From: Caldifarciminota bacterium UBA3073
GTDB taxonomy: Bacteria > Hydrothermota > UBA3073
Length of the DNA stretch: 5,644 bases
Direction: 5' to 3'
NCBI GenBank assembly: GCA_002366725.1
Contig: DFBT01000005.1
Location: forward strand, 45,467-51,110
In this document: in pieces, positions 1-5,623 of the stretch
Position numbering within the stretch: position 1 is the stretch's first letter
Layout of the letters: the number at the start of each line of letters is the position of its first letter
Position numbers and translations under genes: made by a program
Notes under the pieces: model-generated
The model's database searches: none
Seen by the model: the letters and a program-made list of their open reading frames with translations, nothing else
Told to the model about the DNA's origin: nothing

Positions 1-60
1 TCTTCATCTGACACATACTCGAGACTATGACTTGTTGTACAGTTTCCTATGCAATCAAGA

Positions 61-107
61 AAAATTTTGATATTTGGCATTTGATTCTTGATATTCACAT
101 TTATTAA
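61..107. repeat. AT-rich TTTGAT-type repeat tract downstream of the oxidoreductase
   Basis: Contains TTTTGATATTTG, ATTTGATT and TTGATATT, degenerate relatives of the repeats at 1217-1265, so related tracts flank the oxidoreductase gene. Nothing else, coding or structured, could be supported in 1-107. Confidence 0.5.
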
Positions 108-1034
108 TCAAATGCCCATAATTCTTCTGTGCTCATCCATACTATCTATTATTCTGTATGCCAGTTGAATTGCTCTCTCACCATCCTCTCCATTCACCAC
201 GGGAGAATCTCCGCATCTTACACATCTCACAAAGGATTCTATCTCTGCCCTCAATGGCTCCTTGGGTATTATTTCCAATTCTTCCTTCCTCACATAGGGT
301 TTACCATCGATCTCTATTCTTTTCCACACATCCGCTTGATGCGATAGATAATCAACCGAGATGTACATATCCCTCTGGAAGAACCTTATCTTTCTTTCCT
401 TCTTGTATGACACCCTCGATGTGGTGAGGCTCGCTATTGCTCCGTTTTCAAACTCGATTCTTGCATTGGCAATATCATACTCCTCTGACAGTATCGGAAC
501 TCCAATCGCCTCTACTTTTTTCACTTTACTGTGGAGAGACGCCAACACAATGTCGATATCGTGTACCATGAGGTCCAGTACTACTGCCACATCTGTTCCC
601 CTCTCATTATAGATGGCAATTCTCTGTGCTTCGATGAACATGGGTTCTTTGATGAGGCTCGATACAGCAATTATCGCGGGGTTAAACCTTTCTATATGCC
701 CGACCTGAAGAACAAGTCCCCTCTCTTTCGATAGACTTATAAGTTCTGCTGCCTCTTCTGGTTTTTCAGTTATCGGTTTTTCCACCAGTGTATGTATTCC
801 AGAGAGCAATGTCTCCCTTGCCAACCTGTAATGCGTAACTGTTGGAGTGGATACACTTACCACATCAATTTTTTTTAGAAGTTCTGACGGAGATTCGAAA
901 AAAGACACTCCAAGGTCGTTCGCAATCTTCATTCCGAGACTTCGATTGATATCGGACACACCGATGAGTTTCACCCCCGGTGTCCCACTGTATACCCGAG
1001 CGTGATGCTTACCGAGATAACCAACGCCTATCAC
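108..1034 (-). CDS. Gfo/Idh/MocA-family NAD(P)-dependent oxidoreductase, possibly GnnA-like; start unresolved
   Basis: Probable sugar or nucleotide-sugar dehydrogenase in the cytoplasm. Counting from the GTG at 1034, the protein has 308 residues. An N-terminal Rossmann domain shows GVGYLG (3-8) and an acidic SD at 27-28 ending the second strand. The family EKP motif is at 85-87, with K86 the expected catalytic lysine. VGHIERFNP (111-119) begins the C-terminal domain, and D154, H158 and D161 match the family's D-x3-H-x2-D active-site pattern. The position after lpxA suggests work on a UDP-amino sugar, as for GnnA (UDP-GlcNAc 3-dehydrogenase), but this is inference; no GnnB-like transaminase is visible. 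The GTG at 1034 is the only conventional in-frame start before the upstream stop at 1101-1103. It is probably not the true start, because it cuts into the first beta strand: the open frame upstream reads LIKAG and then runs into this protein. Family assignment is firm; substrate and start are uncertain. Confidence 0.9.
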   Translation of the reverse strand: MIGVGYLGKHHARVYSGTPGVKLIGVSDINRSLGMKIANDLGVSFFESPSELLKKIDVVSVSTPTVTHYRLARETLLSGIHTLVEKPITEKPEEAAELISLSKERGLVLQVGHIERFNPAIIAVSSLIKEPMFIEAQRIAIYNERGTDVAVVLDLMVHDIDIVLASLHSKVKKVEAIGVPILSEEYDIANARIEFENGAIASLTTSRVSYKKERKIRFFQRDMYISVDYLSHQADVWKRIEIDGKPYVRKEELEIIPKEPLRAEIESFVRCVRCGDSPVVNGEDGERAIQLAYRIIDSMDEHRRIMGI

Positions 1035-1267
1035 CCCCGCCTTGATCAGTTCACTATTTCTCGTAATACCCCCTATTTCTATCTCGGCATTTTGAAAACC
1101 TTAAATACAGGGAACACATAGATAAATCAAATATTAAAAATTAAAATTCAAAAATACATATGAAAATTCAAAAATTTCTTTACATCCCGGTATATATTGC
1201 GAATCCCCAACTCGTATTTGATTTTTGATTTCTAATTTTACATTTTGATTTTTGATATTTGATTTTA
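1035..1267. other. 233-nt AT-rich spacer between lpxA and the oxidoreductase
   Basis: Most of this is a repeat-rich, very AT-rich spacer (1124-1265). The part from 1035 to about 1054 probably belongs to the oxidoreductase reading frame. A minimal ATG-CCG-AGA-TAG frame (1090-1079) with an AAGG 8 nt upstream, and a purine-rich AGGGGG (1070-1075), also lie here. A weak promoter-like pair toward the oxidoreductase (TTGATT 1130-1125, 17 nt, TATTTA 1107-1102) is too poor to call. Confidence 0.7.
1124..1265. repeat. Long imperfect inverted repeat with AT-rich arms
   Basis: The 25-nt outer arms at 1124-1148 and 1241-1265 are inverted copies with 22 of 25 positions matching. Inside each arm are direct repeats: AAAATTCAAAAAT at 1143-1155 and 1163-1175, and TTTGATTTTTGAT at 1217-1229 and 1244-1256. 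The central 40 nt or so are of mixed composition. The right arm ends 2 nt before the lpxA stop. It could form a weak hairpin at the end of lpxA, or be two oppositely oriented copies of one dispersed simple repeat. Confidence 0.75.
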
Positions 1268-2032
1268 TTATATCGCCACGCCCCTCTCCGATGATTCTAT
1301 AAATTCTATCAGATGCTTTATTTCCTCTCTCTGGGGAAGTTTCTTCCTTATCATCTCAATTGCCTGATGGGTATTTAATTCCCTCGAAAGGAGGAAACGG
1401 AATGCCCTGTTCAATATGTCTATACTTTTCTTACCGAAGTTATGTCTCTTCAACCCCACAACATTAACTCCCCTTGCACGAAGTGGGTCACCCGCCGTGA
1501 GGCTATAAGGCAGAACATCCTTTGGAATCCTGTATCCCCCACCTATTATTGAATACTCTCCGATCCTAACGAACTGGTGAACGGGACAAAGTCCCGATAT
1601 AAATGCGTAATCAAATACCAGGACAAACCCCGCGAGTTGCGCCGCATTTGCAATTATCACCCCATTTCCTATCTTCACATTATGGGCTATGTGACAGTAC
1701 GCCATAAGGAAGTTATCATTTCCTATAATAGTCCCCTCCCCCGTGGCTCGGTGAATGGTAACATACTCCCTTATTGTGTTGTTTGAACCTATTCTTACAA
1801 AAGTTTCTCCTCCCTTAAAACTTAGGTCCTGAGGTGGGTTACCTATCACAGTACCCTGGTATACTTTGTTGTTTTTTCCCATCTTGGTCCCTCTCTTAAT
1901 GCACACATAATTTCCTATCTCACATCCATCCCCTATTTCCACGCCCTCCTCAATTATTGAGTATGCACCCACCTTTACATCTTTACCAAGGGATGTATCC
2001 CCACCTATAATTGCTGTTTTGTGGATCTCCAT
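1268..2032 (-). CDS. lpxA: Acyl-[ACP]--UDP-N-acetylglucosamine O-acyltransferase (LpxA)
   Basis: Cytoplasmic first enzyme of lipid A synthesis, moving a 3-hydroxyacyl chain from acyl carrier protein to a UDP-GlcNAc-type acceptor. The 254 residues are close to the usual 255-265. Hexapeptide repeats (IGDGCEIG, IGNGVIIAN) fill about residues 1-185 and predict the trimeric left-handed beta helix; a helical C-terminal part follows. By eye against E. coli LpxA, the catalytic base H125 is H117 in CHIAHN, H122 is H114, D74 is D69, and H160-Q161 are H152-Q153. GVN and GLKR (188-196) are the nucleotide-binding segment. G165 matches the acyl-chain ruler glycine G173, which would allow a long chain (inference). 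E. coli H144, E200 and R205 appear replaced by F136, V192 and H197. The ATG directly follows the tgt stop, and a strong Shine-Dalgarno lies inside tgt. No lpxD, fabZ or lpxB is in the window. Confidence 0.96.
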   Translation of the reverse strand: MEIHKTAIIGGDTSLGKDVKVGAYSIIEEGVEIGDGCEIGNYVCIKRGTKMGKNNKVYQGTVIGNPPQDLSFKGGETFVRIGSNNTIREYVTIHRATGEGTIIGNDNFLMAYCHIAHNVKIGNGVIIANAAQLAGFVLVFDYAFISGLCPVHQFVRIGEYSIIGGGYRIPKDVLPYSLTAGDPLRARGVNVVGLKRHNFGKKSIDILNRAFRFLLSRELNTHQAIEMIRKKLPQREEIKHLIEFIESSERGVAI

Positions 2033-3073
2033 TTACATCTCCTCCCTTATCTCTTTCATCAACTGCATATAGAAGTGTAGGTTGTGCAGGGTCGTCAGTA
2101 TTGGCCCGAGCATCTCTCCGGCATTGAATAAATGTCTGATGTATGCCCTGCTGTGATGGCGGCAGGCAAAGCAATCACATTCGGGGTCTATTGGGGTAAA
2201 GTCATTCTTGTAAATTGCGTTCTTTATTACCATCTTGCCATTTCTTGTAAAAACTGTTCCCGTCCTTCCATTCCTCGTGGGAAGCACGCAGTCGAACATA
2301 TCAATTCCCATTTTCACATACTCTCTTATATCGGAAGGTTCTCCAAGTCCCATGAGATATCGAGGTTTGTCCTCCGGCAGGTGAGATGCGGTGAACTCCG
2401 CAATTTCGTATGAGAGGTCCTTTGGTTCACCGATCGATACGCCGCCTATTGCATATCCATCAAAACCAAGTTCGATAATCTCTTTCGCAGATTTTTCTCT
2501 CAAATCCTTGTAGGTAGAACCCTGAACTATACCAAACAGAAGAGAAGAATGCTCGCATTCTATCGATTGTCTTGCCCACCTCGAAGTATTTTCAACCGCA
2601 AAATTCGCCTCTTCATAACTTACGGGCCAGGCAACGCAGTGGTCTAACACCATTTTTATATCCGAGCCAAATATCTCCTCTGCTCGTAATACGGACTCGG
2701 GTGTAAACTTGTGGTATGAACCATCAAGGTGGGATTGGAAGGTTACTCCATCCTCTCCAATCTTTCTCAAATCCGCAAGTGAGAATACCTGATAACCACC
2801 GGAGTCCGTTAAAATTATCTTCTGCCATCCCATAAATCGATGCAGACCACCTGTCTCCTCAATTATATCGAGACCGGGACGGAGATAGAGATGGTATGTA
2901 TTCGCCACGATCACATTCACACCATTTTCTACGAGGTCATCCATTGTCTGTGTCTTCACCGTACCCTGTGTTCCGACGGGCATAAAGCACGGTGTCTCCA
3001 CAACACCGTGCGGCGTATAAAGTTTTCCAAGCCTCGCCTCGGATTTCGATTTTTTTAATACCTCAAAAACCAT
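2033..3073 (-). CDS. tgt: Queuine tRNA-ribosyltransferase (tRNA-guanine transglycosylase)
   Basis: Exchanges guanine at the wobble position 34 of GUN-anticodon tRNAs for the queuosine precursor preQ1. The 346-residue protein is a TIM-barrel enzyme with the family signatures in order: the TDSGGYQVFSL segment with D90 (E. coli D89), D144 in the substrate pocket, GIVQG (181-185), YAIGG (207-211), and FDCVLPTR with D261 as the expected nucleophile (E. coli D264). The zinc site C299-x-C301-x2-C304-x25-H330 has exactly the expected spacing. The C-terminus ends at IREEM, roughly 25 residues earlier than E. coli Tgt (375 residues), so the usual tail after the last helix is missing. The last codons double as the lpxA ribosome-binding site. 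The ATG at 3073 has AGGAG at 3084-3088, 10 nt upstream. A strong promoter lies about 180 nt upstream. Why tgt pairs with lpxA is unclear; shared expression is the simplest reading. Confidence 0.97.
   Translation of the reverse strand: MVFEVLKKSKSEARLGKLYTPHGVVETPCFMPVGTQGTVKTQTMDDLVENGVNVIVANTYHLYLRPGLDIIEETGGLHRFMGWQKIILTDSGGYQVFSLADLRKIGEDGVTFQSHLDGSYHKFTPESVLRAEEIFGSDIKMVLDHCVAWPVSYEEANFAVENTSRWARQSIECEHSSLLFGIVQGSTYKDLREKSAKEIIELGFDGYAIGGVSIGEPKDLSYEIAEFTASHLPEDKPRYLMGLGEPSDIREYVKMGIDMFDCVLPTRNGRTGTVFTRNGKMVIKNAIYKNDFTPIDPECDCFACRHHSRAYIRHLFNAGEMLGPILTTLHNLHFYMQLMKEIREEM
2039..2047 (-). promoter_or_regulatory. Ribosome-binding site of lpxA inside the 3' end of tgt
   Basis: AGGGAGGAG encodes the last residues of Tgt and sits 6 nt before the lpxA ATG. 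With the TAAATG stop-start junction it argues for translational coupling and explains selection for the Tgt C-terminal codons. Confidence 0.8.
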
Positions 3074-3083
3074 TTTGCCTTTG

Positions 3084-3088
3084 CTCCT
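3084..3088 (-). promoter_or_regulatory. Ribosome-binding site of tgt
   Basis: AGGAG within AAAGGAGC, 10 nt before the ATG at 3073. It lies between the repeat cluster and the gene and supports this start. The upstream repeat units contain further SD-like GGGAG motifs that are not followed by a usable in-frame start. Confidence 0.7.
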
Positions 3089-3109
3089 TTATCCTTACTC
3101 CCTACGCTT

Positions 3110-3137
3110 GTACGGGCGAACGGCTGTTCGCCCCTAC
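3110..3137. repeat. GC-rich palindromic element (GGGCGAAC/GTTCGCCC hairpin)
   Basis: GGGCGAAC (3114-3121), the loop GGCT and GTTCGCCC (3126-3133) form a perfect 8-bp stem. Flanking GTA and TAC add 3 bp across a C-C mismatch. A closely similar palindrome is, from memory, dispersed in many bacterial genomes, especially uncultivated lineages. Here it interrupts the short tandem repeat tract and would fold in the tgt leader RNA, ending 36 nt before the start codon. Confidence 0.75.
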
Positions 3138-3194
3138 GCCTTACTGCCTACTCCCTACGCCTTACTGCCTACTCCCTACGCCTTACTCCCTACT
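3132..3194. repeat. Three tandem copies of a 21-nt unit
   Basis: Copies at 3132-3152, 3153-3173 and 3174-3194 begin CCCTACGCCTTACT; the first two are identical and the third differs at one base (CC for GC near its end). A partial unit, CCTTACTCCCTACGC at 3093-3107, lies beyond the GC-rich hairpin, so the hairpin appears to sit inside an older repeat tract. On the tgt mRNA strand the tract reads as purine-rich GGGAGTAAGG-like sequence. Confidence 0.88.
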
Positions 3195-3219
3195 GTCTGA
3201 TGTCTGTAGTCTCGGGTCT
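3195..3219. repeat. Degenerate heptamer tandem repeat (GTCTNNN)
   Basis: GTCTGAT, GTCTGTA, GTCTCGG and a final GTCT follow one another directly after the 21-nt array. The first four bases are constant and the last three vary. It lies in the predicted tgt leader. Its contact with a different repeat type marks this site as a hotspot of simple-repeat expansion. Confidence 0.65.
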
Positions 3220-3245
3220 TTTTCCTTTTATTTGAGTATCACCAA

Positions 3246-3261
3246 GTAGTAAGTATACTAC
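3246..3261. promoter_or_regulatory. Inverted repeat over the -10 box (possible operator or small hairpin)
   Basis: GTAGTA and TACTAC form 6-nt inverted arms around a 4-nt centre (AGTA on the plus strand), and the pair covers the predicted -10 box and start region of tgt. This is the geometry of a repressor site. The arms are short and AT-rich, so chance is possible. On the plus strand the same arms are followed by a run of T (3263-3268), so a weak terminator for that strand is an alternative. Confidence 0.3.
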
Positions 3262-3280
3262 ATTTTTTAAAAAAAGTCAA
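3252..3280 (-). promoter_or_regulatory. Predicted sigma-70/sigma-A promoter of tgt-lpxA
   Basis: On the minus strand TTGACT (3280-3275) and TATACT (3257-3252) are separated by exactly 17 nt, each differing by one base from the TTGACA / TATAAT consensus. The spacer is rich in T and A runs. Transcription would start near 3245, giving a leader of about 170 nt before the tgt ATG. It lies in non-coding DNA and points at the downstream gene pair. Prediction only; no transcript data. Confidence 0.72.
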
Positions 3281-3322
3281 GTTTTTTCCCGCTTTGGAAG
3301 GTGGTGCATAGAGGCGAAGGGC

Positions 3323-3356
3323 ACCCTGAATTGAACGAAAAAATGGATTTCAGGGT
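3323..3356 (-). terminator. Inverted repeat downstream of gpsA (weak terminator candidate)
   Basis: ACCCTGAA (3323-3330) and TTCAGGGT (3349-3356) are perfect 8-nt inverted arms with an 18-nt loop, about 60 nt past the gpsA stop. As RNA in the gpsA direction the stem would be followed by GCCCUUCGCC rather than a U run, so it is not a standard intrinsic terminator. It may instead protect an mRNA 3' end, or be a remnant of another repeat. Confidence 0.25.
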
Positions 3357-3416
3357 CTTAAGCGGATATGCAAAGAAGTGAAGGTAAAAAGAGAGAACAT
3401 CTGTGGTCAATTTGGG

Positions 3417-4418
3417 TTATTTCTCATATATGCCCCATATCTCATGTTTAAGGTCTCTTGCCATAAGCGATCCTATACCCTCTTCCGGGGATTTTGACAG
3501 GAAGAGTATTTTATAGACCTCCTCTGTTATTGGCATGTCAACATTCCATTTTTTGGATAGTTTCACCGCCGACTTCGTGGTGGAAACACCCTCTGCCACC
3601 ATAACCATAGAGGAAAGCACATCGTTAAGTCTCCTTCCCTTCCCTATTTCCTCACCCACATACCTGTTCCTTGAATTTTTGCTCATTGCGGTTGTGACGA
3701 GGTCACCCAACCCCGACAATCCGGAGAATGTGAGCGGATCTGCCCCCATTCTCACCCCCAGTCTTGTGATCTCTGCAAGCCCTCTCGTTATAAGTGCCCC
3801 CTTTGCATTTGTCTCAAATCCAAGTCCATCAGACATTCCGCAGGCAATTGCTATTATATTTTTTAACGCCCCGCCGAGCTCCGCTCCAATCATATCTGAG
3901 CTCCTGTATGTCCTGAATATGGATGTCCTGAGTAACAATTGCACCCTGTGCGCGAGTTCCTCATCTTTTGAAGCACATACGGTACTTGCGGGCATACCCA
4001 TTGCGATCTCTCGCGCAATATTTGGGCCCGACATAACAACGAGAGGCATCTTTACATTCTCCATCTCATCCTCTATTACCTGGGATGGACGGAGCAGGGT
4101 ATCCTCCTCGATACCCTTCGTAACGCTCACAATTGCGGAATCCCCATAATATTCCTTAACATCTCGCACGGCATCCCGCAGATGAAGACTTGGAACAGCA
4201 AATATCATTATGTCGGCGTCGCCGACGCATTCTCTCAAGCTGTCCGACACGGTTACTTCTCGGGGAATTTTGAATCCGGGCAGGTACTTTATGTTCTCCC
4301 TCTCCTTGAATATCTCAAGACCCTCTTTGGAATACAGATATACCTCGTCGAAGTTCTTTGAGAGGAGTATGGCGAGGGTCGTTCCCCAATTGCCCGATCC
4401 TATGATTGATAACTTCAT
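3417..4418 (-). CDS. gpsA: Glycerol-3-phosphate dehydrogenase [NAD(P)+]
   Basis: Cytoplasmic enzyme reducing dihydroxyacetone phosphate to sn-glycerol-3-phosphate, the backbone precursor of phospholipids. The 333 residues match the normal family length. The N-terminal Rossmann fold begins at once with IIGSGNWGTTLA (5-16). SVTKGIE (98-104, K101) and SGPN (130-133) follow; the last differs slightly from the commoner SGPSFA. K186 in ALKN is the expected catalytic lysine, with NAKGALITRGLAEI (204-217), GLGDL (236-240), SRNR (249-252) and EGVST (276-280) lining the substrate and cofactor sites. No key residue appears missing. The start is secure, since the fold needs MKLSIIGSGN. The ATG lies 2 nt after the ftsZ stop and has only a weak ribosome-binding site of its own, so translation probably depends on ribosomes finishing ftsZ. 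No convincing intrinsic terminator follows. Confidence 0.97.
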   Translation of the reverse strand: MKLSIIGSGNWGTTLAILLSKNFDEVYLYSKEGLEIFKERENIKYLPGFKIPREVTVSDSLRECVGDADIMIFAVPSLHLRDAVRDVKEYYGDSAIVSVTKGIEEDTLLRPSQVIEDEMENVKMPLVVMSGPNIAREIAMGMPASTVCASKDEELAHRVQLLLRTSIFRTYRSSDMIGAELGGALKNIIAIACGMSDGLGFETNAKGALITRGLAEITRLGVRMGADPLTFSGLSGLGDLVTTAMSKNSRNRYVGEEIGKGRRLNDVLSSMVMVAEGVSTTKSAVKLSKKWNVDMPITEEVYKILFLSKSPEEGIGSLMARDLKHEIWGIYEK

Positions 4419-4420
4419 AT

Positions 4421-5542
4421 TCAGTCCATCTGCCTTCGAATAAATGTGGGTATTTCAAGATCCTCCGAAGTATGTATTGAGGATTTTCCCTTCTCAATCA
4501 CCAGGTCTTCCCTCAAGTCCTTCCTCTGAAAGGCGGGGACCTCGAGGTTGTATTCATTTATCCTCTTTCCTTCGATCTTCGTCTCCCTTTCAATGCCCGT
4601 GGCAATTACAGTTACCTCCACATTTCCCTTCTCTTCAGGTGCTATTGCCGCCCCAAATATTATGCTGGCATCCCCACCCGCTGTATCCTTCACCAGAGAA
4701 ACCGCGTCCTCCACCTCATGTAATGTCAAATCCTTGCCCCCCTTCACATTCACAAGTATTCCACGTGCACCCCTTATATCCGAATCTTCAAGAAGTGGAC
4801 AGTTTATAGCAACATCGGCGGCGTGAATTGCTCTATCTTCACCCTCTGTTCTTCCGACACCCATCACCGCATTTCCCTGTTCGGTCATGATACTCTTTAC
4901 ATCGGCGAAGTCGAGGTTTATCAGCTCGGGTTCCGTTATCAATTCAGAGATACTCCTCGTGGCAAGCAACAGTATGTTATCAACCATCTTGAATGCCTCG
5001 TCGAAGGTTATATTCCTCGGAGCTACTGAAAGTAATTTCTGATTTGGTATCACAATAACGGTGGATATCCTCTGTTTAAGTTCCCGTATACCCTCCAGAG
5101 CCTGCTGCATTCTCTTCCTGCCCTCAAACTCAAATGGCTTGGTTACCACCCCAACCACCAATGCGTTCTCTTCTTTTGCTATCTCGGCGATAATTGGAGA
5201 GGCACCGGTGCCCGTTCCCCCGCCCATACCGCTGGCAATGAATACCATGTCGGCTCCCTTTAGAGCACCTTTAATCTCATCCGCACTTTCCTCCGCCGCC
5301 TTTTTGCCGATCTCCGAATTTCCACCGGAGCCGAGTCCGCAGGTGAGTTTGGCTCCGAGCTGAATCTTCGTGGGAGCTTTATTAAGCGAAAGAACCTGCA
5401 TATCCGTATTGCAGACGATGAATTCCACCCCCTTCAAGCCACCGTCTATCATTCTGTTCACGGCATTACCACCGCCCCCACCGACACCTATCACCTTTAT
5501 CCTGCATGCCCTCGTTCCATCGTCTGGGAATAAGAATTTCAT
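4421..5542 (-). CDS. ftsZ: Cell division protein FtsZ
   Basis: Tubulin-like GTPase that polymerises at mid-cell into the Z ring and recruits the division machinery. The 373 residues are within the normal range. Visible parts in order: a short N-terminal extension, IGVGGGGGNAVNRM (18-31), the tubulin signature GGGTGTG (107-113), PFEFEGRKR (136-144), the T7 loop NLDFADV (209-215) that completes GTP hydrolysis across subunits, a short variable linker of about 40 residues from roughly 320, and the conserved C-terminal peptide DLEIPTFIRRQ (361-371), which in other FtsZ proteins binds FtsA and ZipA-type membrane tethers. Two mild departures from the usual consensus are IPNQKLL (166-171) for IPNDKLL-type sequence and LLLATRSISELITEPELINLDF, where the common G-x-x-GIS and PG residues are changed. 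The ATG has GGGGAGG 4 nt upstream. FtsA and FtsQ, often adjacent, are not seen in the 102 nt upstream. gpsA follows in the same operon. Confidence 0.98.
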   Translation of the reverse strand: MKFLFPDDGTRACRIKVIGVGGGGGNAVNRMIDGGLKGVEFIVCNTDMQVLSLNKAPTKIQLGAKLTCGLGSGGNSEIGKKAAEESADEIKGALKGADMVFIASGMGGGTGTGASPIIAEIAKEENALVVGVVTKPFEFEGRKRMQQALEGIRELKQRISTVIVIPNQKLLSVAPRNITFDEAFKMVDNILLLATRSISELITEPELINLDFADVKSIMTEQGNAVMGVGRTEGEDRAIHAADVAINCPLLEDSDIRGARGILVNVKGGKDLTLHEVEDAVSLVKDTAGGDASIIFGAAIAPEEKGNVEVTVIATGIERETKIEGKRINEYNLEVPAFQRKDLREDLVIEKGKSSIHTSEDLEIPTFIRRQMD

Positions 5543-5546
5543 GCTG

Positions 5547-5553
5547 CCTCCCC
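5547..5553 (-). promoter_or_regulatory. Ribosome-binding site of ftsZ
   Basis: GGGGAGG, 4 nt before the ATG at 5542. The match to the anti-SD is strong, though the spacing is slightly short. It fixes the ftsZ start. Confidence 0.75.
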
Positions 5554-5623
5554 GTGTTATGACTAAAATTTAAAAGTCAAGAAGGTCATTAAGTCATTGG
5601 TCTTTTCACTTTTCCCTTTTTAC

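Larger units (their letters stand above)
3074..3416. other. 343-nt intergenic region between gpsA and tgt
   Basis: No gene is supported here. From the gpsA end it holds an unremarkable stretch with one inverted repeat (3323-3356), the tgt promoter (3252-3280), a heptamer repeat (3195-3219), a 21-nt tandem repeat (3132-3194), a GC-rich hairpin (3110-3137), one more partial repeat unit (3093-3107) and the tgt ribosome-binding site. A plus-strand open frame through the repeats gives only a repetitive PTPYCLL-type peptide and is treated as spurious. Confidence 0.8.

Noticed and set aside
54..92. Terminator hairpin after the oxidoreductase (ATCAAGAA/TTCTTGAT)
   Set aside because: The 8-nt AT-rich arms have a 23-nt loop in low-complexity sequence, and no U run follows the stem.
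1079..1090. ATG at 1090 as the oxidoreductase start
   Set aside because: It is out of frame and stops after three codons (ATG CCG AGA TAG), with further stops following in that frame. A regulatory mini-ORF cannot be excluded but has no support.
1102..1130. Promoter for the oxidoreductase (TTGATT-N17-TATTTA)
   Set aside because: The -10 matches only about half of consensus, and such pairs are expected by chance in DNA this AT-rich.
3132..3194. CRISPR array
   Set aside because: The 21-nt units are directly contiguous with no spacers, and no cas gene is present.
2992..3249. Plus-strand open frame with repeated PTPYCLL peptide
   Set aside because: It is a translation of the 21-nt repeat array, whose length is a multiple of three so no frame breaks occur; it overlaps the start of tgt.
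3535..4149. 204-residue plus-strand open frame antisense to gpsA
   Set aside because: It lies wholly inside a clear gpsA, its composition is Ser/Pro/Ile-rich as expected of a shadow frame, and it has no recognisable motif.
4444..4826. Overlapping plus-strand open frames antisense to the 3' end of ftsZ
   Set aside because: Proline- and serine-rich shadow translations opposite a well-conserved FtsZ coding sequence, with no family features.
5552..5580. Promoter for ftsZ using TTGACT at 5580-5575
   Set aside because: At 17 nt spacing the -10 position reads ACACGG, and it would put the start inside the ribosome-binding site. The nearest AT-rich hexamer leaves only 13 nt.
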